Program-made: the position numbers and the translations under genes
The notes under the pieces: model-generated
What the model saw: only the letters and a program-made list of their open reading frames with translations
Told to the model about the DNA's origin: nothing
The model's database searches: none
From: Crossiella cryophila
GTDB taxonomy: Bacteria > Actinomycetota > Actinomycetes > Mycobacteriales > Pseudonocardiaceae
Direction: 5' to 3'
Assembly (NCBI RefSeq): GCF_014204915.1
Contig: NZ_JACHMH010000001.1
Coordinates: 6,287,501-6,351,500, forward strand
DNA: 64,000 bases
Shown: piece after piece, positions 40,878 through 49,319 of the stretch
How the letters are laid out: each line of letters begins with the position of its first letter
How positions within the stretch are numbered: position 1 is the first letter of the stretch

Positions 40878-41598
40878 CATCGATGAACTGGTTGGCCGTG
40901 CGGAATGGTCGGGGGTGAACGAGCGGGAGCAGCGATCCTTCGTGGTGTACAAGTACGCCGCGACCATGGACGGGCGGATCGCCGCCGCGGACAGCACCAG
41001 CCAGTGGATCACCAGCCCGCACAGCCGACGCGAAGTTCATCTGCTGCGCGCTGGTTGCCAGGCCACCGTGGTTGGCTCGGGAACCCAGCAGGCCGATAAC
41101 CCCAACCTCGCGGTGCGCGGCAACGACGACCCGCGGCTGGACCTGTCGATGATCGAGCCCGCCAACCAGCCGTTGCGCGTGATCGTCGACTCCAACGCAC
41201 GCACGCCGGCGGACGCCACGGTGCTGAACAACGCAGCGCCAACCCTCATCGCCGTCAGCGAGGACGCCGACACCACGCATCTGGAAGGTCGAGCCGAACT
41301 GCTTCGACTGCCTCGTACTGGGCGTGGCCTTGATGTTCGGGCTCTTCTGGCCGGGTTGTACAAGCGCGGCGTGCAGGCCGTTTTCCTTGAGGGCGGGCCA
41401 ACTTTGGCCGGTTCGTTTGTGGCCGCGGGCGTGATCGACCGGGTGATCAACTACGTCGCACCCGCATTGCTCGGCGCGGGGAAGCCTGGTCTCGGTGACG
41501 CGGGCATCACCACCATGGCCGACATCGTGCGACTGGAAGTCGTACGGGTCGACATGAGCGGACCGGACGTCCGCATCATCGCCCGCCCGCAGCGGTAG
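40855..41598 (+). CDS. RibD C-terminal-type pyrimidine/DHFR-fold reductase
   Basis: This 247-residue stand-alone RibD_C domain has the signature KYAATMDGRIA (33-43), GSGTQQADNPNL (74-85) and FLEGGPTLAGSF (177-188) of NADPH-dependent 5-amino-6-ribosylamino-uracil reductases. The N-terminal deaminase domain of RibD is absent. Such single-domain homologues occur in secondary metabolism and in riboflavin-like or F420-related pathways. ATG 40855 lies inside the end of the XRE gene (23-nt overlap), pointing to co-translation. Substrate unknown. Confidence 0.88.
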   Translation: MTGPTPIDIDELVGRAEWSGVNEREQRSFVVYKYAATMDGRIAAADSTSQWITSPHSRREVHLLRAGCQATVVGSGTQQADNPNLAVRGNDDPRLDLSMIEPANQPLRVIVDSNARTPADATVLNNAAPTLIAVSEDADTTHLEGRAELLRLPRTGRGLDVRALLAGLYKRGVQAVFLEGGPTLAGSFVAAGVIDRVINYVAPALLGAGKPGLGDAGITTMADIVRLEVVRVDMSGPDVRIIARPQR

Positions 41599-41711
41599 CC
41601 GTGCCGCGTTCACTCGGTCGGGCAAGGTCTCGGTCTTCACTGCGAGCAGGCCGTATACCCGATTACCCTGGATGACCGTGGGCCGATCCATCCCCCCGGA
41701 TCCGCCCTCCT

Positions 41712-41757
41712 GGGGAACGCTGGTCCGCCTCCTCCCCCCTGGTGGACCAGCGTCCCC
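41712..41757. terminator. Bidirectional hairpin terminator between convergent genes
   Basis: ACGCTGGTCC (41717-41726) and GGACCAGCGT (41744-41753) form a perfect 10-bp stem, extended by GGGG/CCCC with one bulge. The loop is 17 nt and pyrimidine-rich. It sits between the RibD-like gene (ends 41598, +) and the FAD enzyme (ends 41778, -), so it can serve both strands. No U-tract. Confidence 0.6.
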
Positions 41758-41777
41758 GCCAAGGCAGAACACCTTGG

Positions 41778-43175
41778 TTAGGTCGGCGTCGGTGCCAGGA
41801 CGCGGAGTTCCTCTTCGCTGAACGGCGGCAAGGTCAGGCCGGGCTTGCGTGCGGTGCGTAGCGCGTTGAGCAGGATGGTCGGTCGCAGCATGTTCGTCGC
41901 CGGCGCGGACAGGGTGAACACGTCGATCTGCGCCTCGGCGATCTTGTCGTTGTTCATCGCCTTGCGGCCCAGCCAGTCCTGGAACGCGTACTGCATCCGG
42001 GCTGCTCGGCCGGGGCGTGGGCAGTCGGTCTGGGGATAGCGGACATCCTGGGTGGTGGCCATGGTCCAGGCATCGTCGGCCGCGGCGGCGATCGACTGCT
42101 GGATCTGCCGGGCGCCGTCCGCGCCGTGCTGGGCGAGTCCGTCCCGGAGTGCGATGGCGGCGCGCGCGGCCACGGTCAGTCCGTGGCCGTAGACCGGGTT
42201 GAAGGTCGCGTAGGCATCGCCCATGACGGCCAGGCCGCGCGGCCACTGGGGCAGCCGCTCGAAGTAGAAGCGCCGGTTCGCGTGAGCACGGAACCCGAAG
42301 GCCGGGCCGAGCGGTTCGGCCGCAGCGATCAGCTTGGCGATGGTCGGGTCCGGCAGGCTGGCGGCGAAGGCGCGCTGACCCTCTTCATCCAGGGTGGGCT
42401 GGGAGCCGGTGGCGCCGGAGAGGGTGACGGTCCACTGTCCGTCCTCGATCGGGACGAGGACGCCGGAGCGGCGGGATCGGGTGGTGATCACCGGGTTGGC
42501 CTGGATGTTCACCGCGGGGAAGTTGTGCTCGGCGCCGGCGGGGGCGCGGAAGAGCCTGGTGCTGTAGAAGATGCCGGGGTCCACGATCGCCTGGCGTACC
42601 GCGGGCAGGCCGAGTTCGGTCAGCCAGTCGACCGCATTGGAGCTGCGGCCGGTGGTGTCGACCACGATGTCCGCGGACAGCTCGATGACCTCGCCGGTGG
42701 CCCGGTCCTTGCACCGGGCGCCGGTGACCGCGGTCGCGTTCCCGGTCAGTCCGATGACATCGGTGGCCTCAACGAAACGGAGCTGGTCCCCGCGGGGCAG
42801 GCGGGACCGGATGGTCCATTCGAGCAGGCGCCTGCTGCTGCCGATGATGAACTGGGTGCCGGGTCGGCGGTGAAACCAGCCGTAGGGGGTCAGGGCCAGG
42901 AAGCGGTCAGGCAGGCCGATCCGCTGCGCGCCGGCGGCCAGCAGCTCCTCGATCACTCCGGGCATGAGGTCGTCCAGGGCGCGGGCGCCACCGGAGACCA
43001 GGGTGTGGGTGTGGCGCGCGTGCGGGGTGCCCTTGCGGTGGGTGGGTTCGTTGGTGAAGCGGTCGCGGTCGACAACCGTGACGGTGTCGGCGACCTGGGT
43101 GAGCACGTACGCCGCGAGGGTTCCGGCGAAGCCGCCGCCGAGCACAAGGGCGTGTCGGATCCGAGGTGTCGGCAT
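41778..43175 (-). CDS. FAD-dependent monooxygenase/oxidoreductase (squalene-epoxidase-like fold)
   Basis: This 465-residue flavoprotein starts at ATG 43175 with GAAGGAA upstream. It has the dinucleotide-binding GGGFAG (13-18), a DTTGR motif (173-177), and the second FAD motif GDAYATFNPVYGHG (319-332). This is typical of the PHBH/geranylgeranyl-reductase-like group-A family. No TM helix is seen. It is the last gene of the XRE/ImmA/MAB_1171c operon, 20 nt after the membrane-protein gene. The substrate is unknown; the operon context suggests modification of a lipid or signal molecule. Confidence 0.85.
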   Translation of the reverse strand: MPTPRIRHALVLGGGFAGTLAAYVLTQVADTVTVVDRDRFTNEPTHRKGTPHARHTHTLVSGGARALDDLMPGVIEELLAAGAQRIGLPDRFLALTPYGWFHRRPGTQFIIGSSRRLLEWTIRSRLPRGDQLRFVEATDVIGLTGNATAVTGARCKDRATGEVIELSADIVVDTTGRSSNAVDWLTELGLPAVRQAIVDPGIFYSTRLFRAPAGAEHNFPAVNIQANPVITTRSRRSGVLVPIEDGQWTVTLSGATGSQPTLDEEGQRAFAASLPDPTIAKLIAAAEPLGPAFGFRAHANRRFYFERLPQWPRGLAVMGDAYATFNPVYGHGLTVAARAAIALRDGLAQHGADGARQIQQSIAAAADDAWTMATTQDVRYPQTDCPRPGRAARMQYAFQDWLGRKAMNNDKIAEAQIDVFTLSAPATNMLRPTILLNALRTARKPGLTLPPFSEEELRVLAPTPT

Positions 43176-43195
43176 GGTGGTTCCTTCGCTGGAGA

Positions 43196-44461
43196 TCAGG
43201 GCGATGTGACCACGCTGGCGGGTGCCGGCTTCGTGAGGCCCGGGATGGCCGCGAGTGCGTCGTGGACACGGTGGTCGTGGAACACCGAGGCAATGCTCAG
43301 CAGGTAGGCGCGTTCGGAGGCGAAGGCGTGGTGGGCTGGTTCGGTGGCTCCGTGTACCGGCCGGGCTGACGCGTCGACGCTGGGGTCTCCTCGCCGGTAG
43401 GTGGCCAGGGCGGCCCGGATTTCCGCGGCTTCCTGCAATGACAGCGCCCGGGTCCTGGTCAGCCCGGTGGAATCGAGTCGCTCGCTGATCGCGGCGGCGA
43501 CCGGTGCGGCTCGGTAGGGCTGGAGCACCTGGAGCCAGTCGTTGATCTCGATCATCCGCCAGAGCAACCGTAGGTCGAACTGGAGCCGGTCGGCGACCGA
43601 CCGGTATGGGTGGACCATCGCGGGGTCGATCGGCAAGAGCGCCTGCCACAACGGCTGCAACCGGCGGTAGGCCCGGTAGGCGGCGGGATAGCCGGCGATC
43701 CGCTGCAGGCTGCCGGGCAGCTTGGGACCCCACACCGGGATGGACATGCCCACGATCACCAGCGGGGCGGACAGGATGTTCAACGTCGGCCCGACCTTGG
43801 TGCTCAGCAGACTCCAGTCGAGATCGAACCAGGTGGCGATGATCGACACGAAGGTCACCGCGCCGAACCCGACCGCGACGAGGAAGCCCGCCGCGGTGAA
43901 GCGCAGCCCACGGCGCAACCACACCCGGCCGACCGTGGTCTGCTCGGTCGACCACTTCCAGCACATGTAGGCCAGGCTGACCATGCCCACGGTGTAGGAC
44001 AGGAAGTGCAGCGCCATCTGCTCGCCGAAGAACGGCGCGGCCGCATAGACGACCAGGAACTCCAAGTGCAGGTCGGCCGGCGGGCCGCCGAGGATGAACA
44101 GCGTCACCTGGGCCGCGGCGATCGTGCCGTAGATCGCGATGATCCAGCGTGCGATCCGCCAGGCGCAATCCGGGGAATGCCTCCAGTACAACAACATCGT
44201 CTGACCGGAGGCCACCCACGCCATCGTGGTCACGCCCAGGACGATGACCGACAGGCTGGGAATCCCGGTGAGCCAGTTGAGGTTCACCCCCACGATGGGC
44301 ACGGCGACCAGGAACCCGGCGGCGACGAAAATTCCGGAGGTGCACACCGGAAGGATCGCGGGACGCTGTTCGGGCGGAGCAGCGATCCAGGAGCGGAACT
44401 TGTGCACCACGAGGACCACAGTGCCTGCGGCGCAAAGGAAATAGAAGATTCCGGAGATCAT
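43196..44461 (-). CDS. MAB_1171c-type multi-spanning membrane protein
   Basis: This 421-residue protein has about seven TM helices in its first ~260 residues and a long cytoplasmic helical tail (DRLQFDLRLLWRMIEINDWLQVLQPY...). The pattern, length and neighbours fit the 'MAB_1171c family putative transporter', known from mycobacteria and related genera next to ImmA/IrrE and XRE genes. The transport role is only a label. It begins 1 nt after the ImmA stop codon, in a compact operon. Confidence 0.8.
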   Translation of the reverse strand: MISGIFYFLCAAGTVVLVVHKFRSWIAAPPEQRPAILPVCTSGIFVAAGFLVAVPIVGVNLNWLTGIPSLSVIVLGVTTMAWVASGQTMLLYWRHSPDCAWRIARWIIAIYGTIAAAQVTLFILGGPPADLHLEFLVVYAAAPFFGEQMALHFLSYTVGMVSLAYMCWKWSTEQTTVGRVWLRRGLRFTAAGFLVAVGFGAVTFVSIIATWFDLDWSLLSTKVGPTLNILSAPLVIVGMSIPVWGPKLPGSLQRIAGYPAAYRAYRRLQPLWQALLPIDPAMVHPYRSVADRLQFDLRLLWRMIEINDWLQVLQPYRAAPVAAAISERLDSTGLTRTRALSLQEAAEIRAALATYRRGDPSVDASARPVHGATEPAHHAFASERAYLLSIASVFHDHRVHDALAAIPGLTKPAPASVVTSP

Positions 44462-44462
44462 G

Positions 44463-45008
44463 TCAGCCTCGTTCCCCTGCGAAGCCCAGCGAGTACCAGA
44501 CCCGGGTCGCGCCGTCGCTGCCGGTGGGCTCGAACGGTTCGACCGGCTGTTGGCCGGCCCAGGCCAGGATGTCCCGCATGAGGTCGCCGGCGACCGATTC
44601 GGCCTCCTCCTCGTCCCCGTCCGTCAACGCGGTCCGCCTGGCGACGATGTTGAGCAGCCCCGGCGGGAGGCTGGTGCCGGCCAGCTGTCTGCCTTCCTCC
44701 GCGCTGAGGTGAACGGGCTCGTGCTCACAGATCATGTGGGCCAGCTCGTGCAGCAGGATGAACAACCGGTGCGTCCAGCTGCGGGCCGTGGTGACCATGA
44801 TGATGTTGACGCCGTTGGGCAGCTTCGCCCAGTACCCGCTGAGCCCGCGGGCTTGGAGGTCGTCGAACTTGAGCTGGATCGATTGGCGCAGCCGCTTGCC
44901 CACGACGTCGCACAGCTTGAGGCAGATGTCGGCCGTGTTGGCGGAGCGGTCCAGCTCCATTTCCTGGACAAGCCCTCTGCGTAGCTCCTTGAGCTGCTGG
45001 CGATTCAC
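44463..45008 (-). CDS. ImmA/IrrE family metallopeptidase
   Basis: This 181-residue zinc peptidase starts at GTG 45008, with a 4-nt overlap (GTGA) on the XRE stop. The HELAH motif at residues 87-91 (His87, His91 zinc ligands, Glu88) is intact, with a probable third ligand in the E-A-E-S segment (~135). Known family members cleave an XRE-type repressor after a signal (ImmA/ImmR, IrrE/DdrO). The directly upstream XRE protein is therefore the predicted substrate. Confidence 0.9.
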   Translation of the reverse strand: MNRQQLKELRRGLVQEMELDRSANTADICLKLCDVVGKRLRQSIQLKFDDLQARGLSGYWAKLPNGVNIIMVTTARSWTHRLFILLHELAHMICEHEPVHLSAEEGRQLAGTSLPPGLLNIVARRTALTDGDEEEAESVAGDLMRDILAWAGQQPVEPFEPTGSDGATRVWYSLGFAGERG

Positions 45009-45739
45009 CGTTCCTCCTCGGCCGGCTCCTGCACAGTGCGCGACGGCCGGGCCAGGATCTCCGCGATCTCGTCTTCAGCTTCGGGCCTGAGCGCCTTGAC
45101 CAGGGTCCGCATGATCTCGGTGCGCACGTCCTCGGTGAGTCCGGAAGCACGTGTGGCGAGCGCGCTCACCCCGAGTTCGGTCATCGTGCGATGGAACCGC
45201 AGTTCACTGTTGATCCGCTGGGCCAGTTCCGCGTCGAGGAAGTAGTCCGGCCCGAGGTAGAAGACCTCGGCCAGCATGACCACGTGCCGGAGCCTGGGGT
45301 TGGTGTTCTTGCCGCTGCGGAGGTCGATGATCGTGCTCGGCGAGATCGTCCAGTTCGTGTCGCCGCGTTCCTTGCCCCGGTCGCGAACCGTCGCGACCAC
45401 CGCGTCCAGCGTCATCTCGCCCTTGCCTGGGGGGCGAGCCAAGTCGAACAGGCTGTTGAGCCGGGCGTGGAAGGAGTCCTGGGGCAAGCTCCCGGGGGCT
45501 CGGTCCCGTCGCCCACCCACGAAGTAGGCCGGGTGGATGTCGAAGAACCCCGCCAACGACTCGATTGTGTTGAGTGTTGGTTCGCGCTGCCCTTTGCGTA
45601 GCTGCGCGATGTAGCTGTGGCTCACGTCGATCGCCGCGGCCAAGCTGACGTTGGACAGCGGCCGGCCGTTGACGGACTCGGACTCGGCGCACAGCTGATT
45701 CAGGACAGCCGAAAATGGTGACTGACCACGCTCGGTCAC
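45005..45739 (-). CDS. XRE family repressor with two HTH domains
   Basis: This 244-residue protein starts at GTG 45739 behind GGGAGG, 7 nt away. The N-terminal XRE HTH is LAAAIDVSHSYIAQLRKGQREP (residues ~33-55); a second HTH-like unit follows (~105-150, WTISPSTIIDLRSGKNTNPRLRHVVMLAEVF). It is the predicted cleavage target of the ImmA-type protease encoded next. An 8-nt inverted repeat, CTTGTACT...AGTACAAG, lies upstream of it. Confidence 0.88.
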   Translation of the reverse strand: MTERGQSPFSAVLNQLCAESESVNGRPLSNVSLAAAIDVSHSYIAQLRKGQREPTLNTIESLAGFFDIHPAYFVGGRRDRAPGSLPQDSFHARLNSLFDLARPPGKGEMTLDAVVATVRDRGKERGDTNWTISPSTIIDLRSGKNTNPRLRHVVMLAEVFYLGPDYFLDAELAQRINSELRFHRTMTELGVSALATRASGLTEDVRTEIMRTLVKALRPEAEDEIAEILARPSRTVQEPAEEER

Positions 45740-45788
45740 GACGTCACCTCCCAGGCCGACGGTCGCTCACCTGGTCTCTCATCAAACG

Positions 45789-45838
45789 CTTGTACTGCCT
45801 CGGTGGCGATACCCCAATCGGGTCTACTTGAGTACAAG
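45789..45838. promoter_or_regulatory. Paired operator half-sites upstream of XRE/ImmA operon
   Basis: CTTGTACT at 45789-45796 and AGTACAAG at 45831-45838 are perfect reverse complements, 34 nt apart, in the region upstream of the minus-strand XRE gene (start 45739) and the plus-strand GGDEF gene. Two copies of one half-site fit binding by the XRE repressor. The second copy sits in a near palindrome CTTGAGTACAAG. Confidence 0.45.
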
Positions 45839-45937
45839 GTCTCCAGACCGGATCCGGACTGTGCTTATGCTGCCAATCTCGACAATCCCGCCGAAATGAA
45901 GATCATTTACTCAGAAGAGTTTCAGGGAGGGATGGCG

Positions 45938-46696
45938 GTGCGTACGACGCGAACAGCAGCCACGCTCGGAGACCGGGCTGCGGCCGAAGACCGCCAACAA
46001 CACGCTGAGTTACCAGCGCCGCGTACACAACATAGGGAGGACCAGCCGACTGCCGCGGCGGGTGCCGAGCAGCCTGTTGGAGCGTGTTGCCGTGCCTGCG
46101 GTCAGGCGGTCGGGAGCGCGGGCGTCGACTTCGTGACGAGGTTGCCGGATCGGTGGGGCTGGACGATTGGGGCGTCACAGCTTGTCGCCGAGGCCGCGGC
46201 GCAGGGGGAAGCGCTTGTGTTGCTGGTGCTGGACCTCGATGACTTCAAGGCGGTGAACGACGTGCACGGGCACCCGGCAGGGGACGTGGTGCTCGGCGCC
46301 GTCGCCGACGTGCTCCGCGGTGCCGTCGGACCGCGGGACGTGCTCGCCCGGTACGGCGGTGACGAGTTCCTGGCGTTGTGCCTCGTGGCGGACGCGCACG
46401 AGGCGATCCGGGTCGCCCACCGCCTGGGAAAGCTGGTGCGAGACCTGAGCATCGTCACCAGGGGTGCGCCGCCGGACGACTTCGCCGTGCGCATCTCCGT
46501 GACGGCCGCGGTCGGGGCCGCCGCGTTCCGGCCAACGCGACCAACTCGCGACGGGCGCGTTATCTCTCTTCTTGCAGCGGCGTTCCGGCATGCGGACAGC
46601 GCCCTGCTGGAGGCGAAGGGAGCTGACGAGGACCGTGAGGACCGTGAGTGCCTGGTGTTCCTTGGTCCGGCGGGAGGTGAGTTCGCGATCGTGTGA
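45938..46696 (+). CDS. GGDEF domain protein (diguanylate cyclase)
   Basis: This ~252-residue soluble protein starts at GTG 45938, with AGGGAGGG placed 6-7 nt upstream (ATG 45932 is the alternative). An N-terminal ~65-residue part with a C-C-R-A-C cluster is followed by a complete GGDEF domain (about 68-250): DLDDFKAVND (99-108) and the catalytic YGGDEF (139-144). The allosteric I-site Arg of RxxD is replaced (GPRD), so product inhibition should be weak. It probably makes c-di-GMP. It shares its upstream region with the XRE/ImmA operon on the other strand. Confidence 0.85.
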   Translation: MRTTRTAATLGDRAAAEDRQQHAELPAPRTQHREDQPTAAAGAEQPVGACCRACGQAVGSAGVDFVTRLPDRWGWTIGASQLVAEAAAQGEALVLLVLDLDDFKAVNDVHGHPAGDVVLGAVADVLRGAVGPRDVLARYGGDEFLALCLVADAHEAIRVAHRLGKLVRDLSIVTRGAPPDDFAVRISVTAAVGAAAFRPTRPTRDGRVISLLAAAFRHADSALLEAKGADEDREDRECLVFLGPAGGEFAIV

Positions 46697-46795
46697 ACTC
46701 AGGCCCGGCGGGGAGGGGCCGAGCTTGTTTTCGGGGAAGCGGGATCCGGTATCGCCAGCGCAGCGGTGGTGTCGGGTCTCAGGACGGGGAGAATG

Positions 46796-47140
46796 ATGGC
46801 CGGCGACGAGATCGACTGGGGCGAGGCGCAGGAGGCGCTCCGCGTTACCCGCATGGACTGGGCGGTGCCAGTGCTCGTGGCCTTGGCTAAAGGCCCACAA
46901 ACATGGACCAGCTTGCGTGCGCGGGTCCAGCAGAGTGGCATGAAGACCGGCCGGCCTCTGTTGTACGACAAGGCGTACAACAGGACCTTGGATGCCATGG
47001 TCAAAGCAGGGCTCATCATTCGGAAGGAGAAGGGTGGGTTTCCGCGCACGGTGACATATCAGTCGACCAGTAAAGCAGGCGGCGTGCTGTTCGCCTTGAG
47101 ATCATACAGCGACTGGTCGCACAATCACAAAGCGCAGTGA
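46796..47140 (+). CDS. HxlR-like winged-helix regulator
   Basis: This 114-residue protein has the winged-helix layout W-A-V-P-V-L-V-A-L-A-K-G...TSLRARVQQ...DKAYNRTLDAMVKAGLIIRKEKGGFPRTVTYQ, as in HxlR/PadR-like regulators with no N-terminal Cys. ATG 46796 has GGGGAG 5 nt upstream. It follows the GGDEF gene on the same strand with a ~100-nt gap. Target unknown. Confidence 0.75.
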   Translation: MAGDEIDWGEAQEALRVTRMDWAVPVLVALAKGPQTWTSLRARVQQSGMKTGRPLLYDKAYNRTLDAMVKAGLIIRKEKGGFPRTVTYQSTSKAGGVLFALRSYSDWSHNHKAQ

Positions 47141-47154
47141 CACGGACGGCTCGA

Positions 47155-47748
47155 TCAGCATGAACTAACGTCATTGATTTTCACTTTGGATACCTTCCAC
47201 TCGCCATCGGTGTTCCGCACGACCGCGGAGGTATGCCGCCGCCCAGCGGGCCGGTTCTCGGCAACCCCGCCTCTCGCCTTGTACTTTCGCCACGAGGTCG
47301 TGTCCACACAGTCGACAATGTCGGCCTCGATGGGCACCTCCGGAATCCGAACCGCGGCCACCCTCGGCGATAACGTCGGCTGCCCCAGGGTGACCAGGCC
47401 GGCGATCGAGTCGTCGTACAGCATGCCGCGCAGCGTGGTCAGCGCCTGGCCGGTCGCATGGCTGGCCAGCCCGTTGACCTGGTGATTGCTGCTCGCGGCG
47501 GCGATGGTGAGTTGGTGCCACATGCCGCGATACGCATCCAGTGCGGCTCGAACCGCATCTGAATCCCTGACCGGAGAAGTCGAGGTCGGCGCCGCGACTG
47601 TTGTCTGCGAACCGGGCGAAAAGCTCTGGTTTAGGACTGGGGTGTCTCCAGCCGGTTGTTTGACCGCGCCGCATCCGGACACCACGACCATGGCGCCTGC
47701 GGCGATTGCCACCCGGAAAAGAAGTGAGTTGGGTCGACCTGACTGCAT
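47155..47748 (-). CDS. Putative lipoprotein of unknown function
   Basis: This 197-residue protein starts at ATG 47748 after GAGGAGAG. Its lipoprotein signal ends in the lipobox VSGC (Cys26). A Thr/Ser/Pro-rich linker follows, then a mixed alpha/beta domain of ~140 residues with two cysteines (VDC... SSC). Its fold pattern (RAALDAYRGMWHQLT, GRRHTSAVVRNTDGEWKVSKV) resembles the Tad-locus lipoprotein at 48771, so it may be a paralogue serving the pilus apparatus. It is divergent from the Tad operon. Confidence 0.78.
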   Translation of the reverse strand: MQSGRPNSLLFRVAIAAGAMVVVSGCGAVKQPAGDTPVLNQSFSPGSQTTVAAPTSTSPVRDSDAVRAALDAYRGMWHQLTIAAASSNHQVNGLASHATGQALTTLRGMLYDDSIAGLVTLGQPTLSPRVAAVRIPEVPIEADIVDCVDTTSWRKYKARGGVAENRPAGRRHTSAVVRNTDGEWKVSKVKINDVSSC

Positions 47749-47799
47749 GATCTCTCCTCCTAGTTTTGTTCTCTACCTCTGATACCAGCGCTGGGGTAC

Positions 47800-47926
47800 C
47801 GGACCGCAAGGTGCGTAGCGCCGGACACTTCTGTCCGTACGGGGAATCTTGTCCGCCCGGCGTCCCCCGATCGGGTATTTACCCAGTACGGACACAAGTG
47901 TCCGCTCGTACGCACCTTGCGGTCCG
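47800..47926. repeat. Large compound palindrome upstream of the Tad locus
   Basis: In the 346-nt gap between divergent lipoprotein and Tad genes, the outer arms (47800-47817 and 47909-47926) are perfect 18-nt reverse complements containing GGACCGCAAGGTGCGTA. The inner arms CGGACACTTCTGTCCGTAC (47822-47840) and GTACGGACACAAGTGTCCG (47886-47904) match with one mismatch. Each inner arm is itself close to palindromic. This may be a stacked operator array or a cruciform, and it should control both divergent transcripts. Confidence 0.75.
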
Positions 47927-48094
47927 TAGGGGGTGACCCGATAGACAGGGACACGAAGCAGAAGACAAAACTGATCTTGAAAGTCGTGGCAGCCGGAGGC
48001 GAGTACGGAATGAACACCGTTGCGTCAGAACCACACGCGATCGGAAAGCATGCCGAGAACCCGAGGCCGGGCCAGCCGTATCGAGGAGAAGTCC

Positions 48095-48730
48095 ATGCTG
48101 TCGGTCGTCGCCTATCAGCTCGCCGGAGCTGGCACGGGGCTCCTGTGGGCCGCCTGTCAGGTCCGAATGGGACGAGCGCGGGATCGGCGCGAACTGTGGC
48201 TGCGGGGCATCGGGCTGTCCGTGGCGGGGTTGTTGCTGACCACCTGGTTGGCCTGCCGTTTACGCGACGCCCCGGCCACAGCGGCCTGGTGCTGGCTGGC
48301 GGTGTTCAGTCTGGTCTTGGCGGCCGTCGACCTGGAGCACAGGCGATTGCCGCACCCGCTGACCGCCGCGCTGGGGCTCGGCGGGGTGGTGCTACTCGCC
48401 TTGGCCTCGGTAATGCTCGGCGCGTTCGGCGGGCTGTGGCGCGCCCTGGCCGCCGCGGCCGTAGTCGGGCTGGTGACCGTAGCCGTGCACGTGCTCTGGC
48501 CTGCGGGGTTTGGCGGGGGCGACGCGGTGTTGTTGCCCGTCCTGGCCCTCTTCCTGGGGTTCCTGGGCTGGGAGCACGTTGTCCGCGGGCTGACGCTGTC
48601 GTTCTTGCTGACCGGGTTGGTCGCGGTCGCCCTGCTGGCCATCGGGCGCGCCCAGTGGGGGCACGGCGCCGGGTTTCCCGCTGGGCCGCCGCTGCTTGCC
48701 GGTGCACTGCTCGTGGTGATCACCCACTGA
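48095..48730 (+). CDS. Prepilin peptidase (A24, TadV/CpaA-like)
   Basis: This 211-residue integral membrane protein (about six TM helices) starts at ATG 48095 behind GAGGAGAAG. The two catalytic aspartates of A24 leader peptidases are visible: AAVDLEHRRLP (Asp79) and FGGGDAV (Asp143). It has no N-terminal Zn-binding methylase domain, like other TadV/CpaA. It cleaves the Flp and pseudopilin leaders encoded downstream. It is the first gene of the Tad operon. Confidence 0.9.
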   Translation: MLSVVAYQLAGAGTGLLWAACQVRMGRARDRRELWLRGIGLSVAGLLLTTWLACRLRDAPATAAWCWLAVFSLVLAAVDLEHRRLPHPLTAALGLGGVVLLALASVMLGAFGGLWRALAAAAVVGLVTVAVHVLWPAGFGGGDAVLLPVLALFLGFLGWEHVVRGLTLSFLLTGLVAVALLAIGRAQWGHGAGFPAGPPLLAGALLVVITH

Positions 48731-48770
48731 CCGCGGCGCGGATGCCGAGGCAATCAGAACGGAGTCGACC

Positions 48771-49319
48771 ATGACCACGCGCTACCTGCTCTGCAGGGCA
48801 GCCGCCAGCATGCTGGTGCCCGGCCTCTTGCTGGCCTCCGCCTGCACGCCGAAGAACTCCGCCGTACCGCAGCCGAAGCCGCCGCAGACCTCCTCGGCCT
48901 CACCCCCGAGTACGTCCTCCGATCCGTCCTCGTCGATCAGGTCGGCCTACCAGGAGTTCTGGCAGGTGGCTGGCACGATCGACAAGCAGCCCGAGTCAGA
49001 GTGGCAATCCCGCATGAGCACGGTGGCGGCCGACCCGCAGTTGCGCCGGACGGTGCAGGGGCTGGGCCTGTTGCGGGAGCAGGCGGTGGTCCTGTACGGC
49101 AGCACCACCGCGCGAATCACCAGCGTCGAACTCGACGGGGACCGCGCGACGGTGCAGGACTGCCAGGACGGCAGCAAAGCCGGGCAGGCCGACGCCAAGA
49201 CCGGAAAGCCGAAAACCGTTGGCGTGGAACGGAACCCGGTCACGGCCACGATGCAGCGCGGCACCGACGGACGGTGGCGGGTTTCTGACGTGGTCTTCGG
49301 GGGAGGTGCGTGCCGATGA
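48771..49319 (+). CDS. Tad-locus lipoprotein
   Basis: This 182-residue protein has a lipoprotein signal (LLASAC, Cys25), a Pro/Ser-rich linker and a C-terminal domain with RATVQDCQDG and WRVSDVVFGGGAC. These give a likely disulfide and an NTF2-like pattern. It resembles the divergent lipoprotein at 47155. It overlaps the next gene by 4 nt (ATGA at 49316). Its role in the Tad apparatus is unknown; perhaps envelope assembly or regulation. Confidence 0.78.
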   Translation: MTTRYLLCRAAASMLVPGLLLASACTPKNSAVPQPKPPQTSSASPPSTSSDPSSSIRSAYQEFWQVAGTIDKQPESEWQSRMSTVAADPQLRRTVQGLGLLREQAVVLYGSTTARITSVELDGDRATVQDCQDGSKAGQADAKTGKPKTVGVERNPVTATMQRGTDGRWRVSDVVFGGGACR

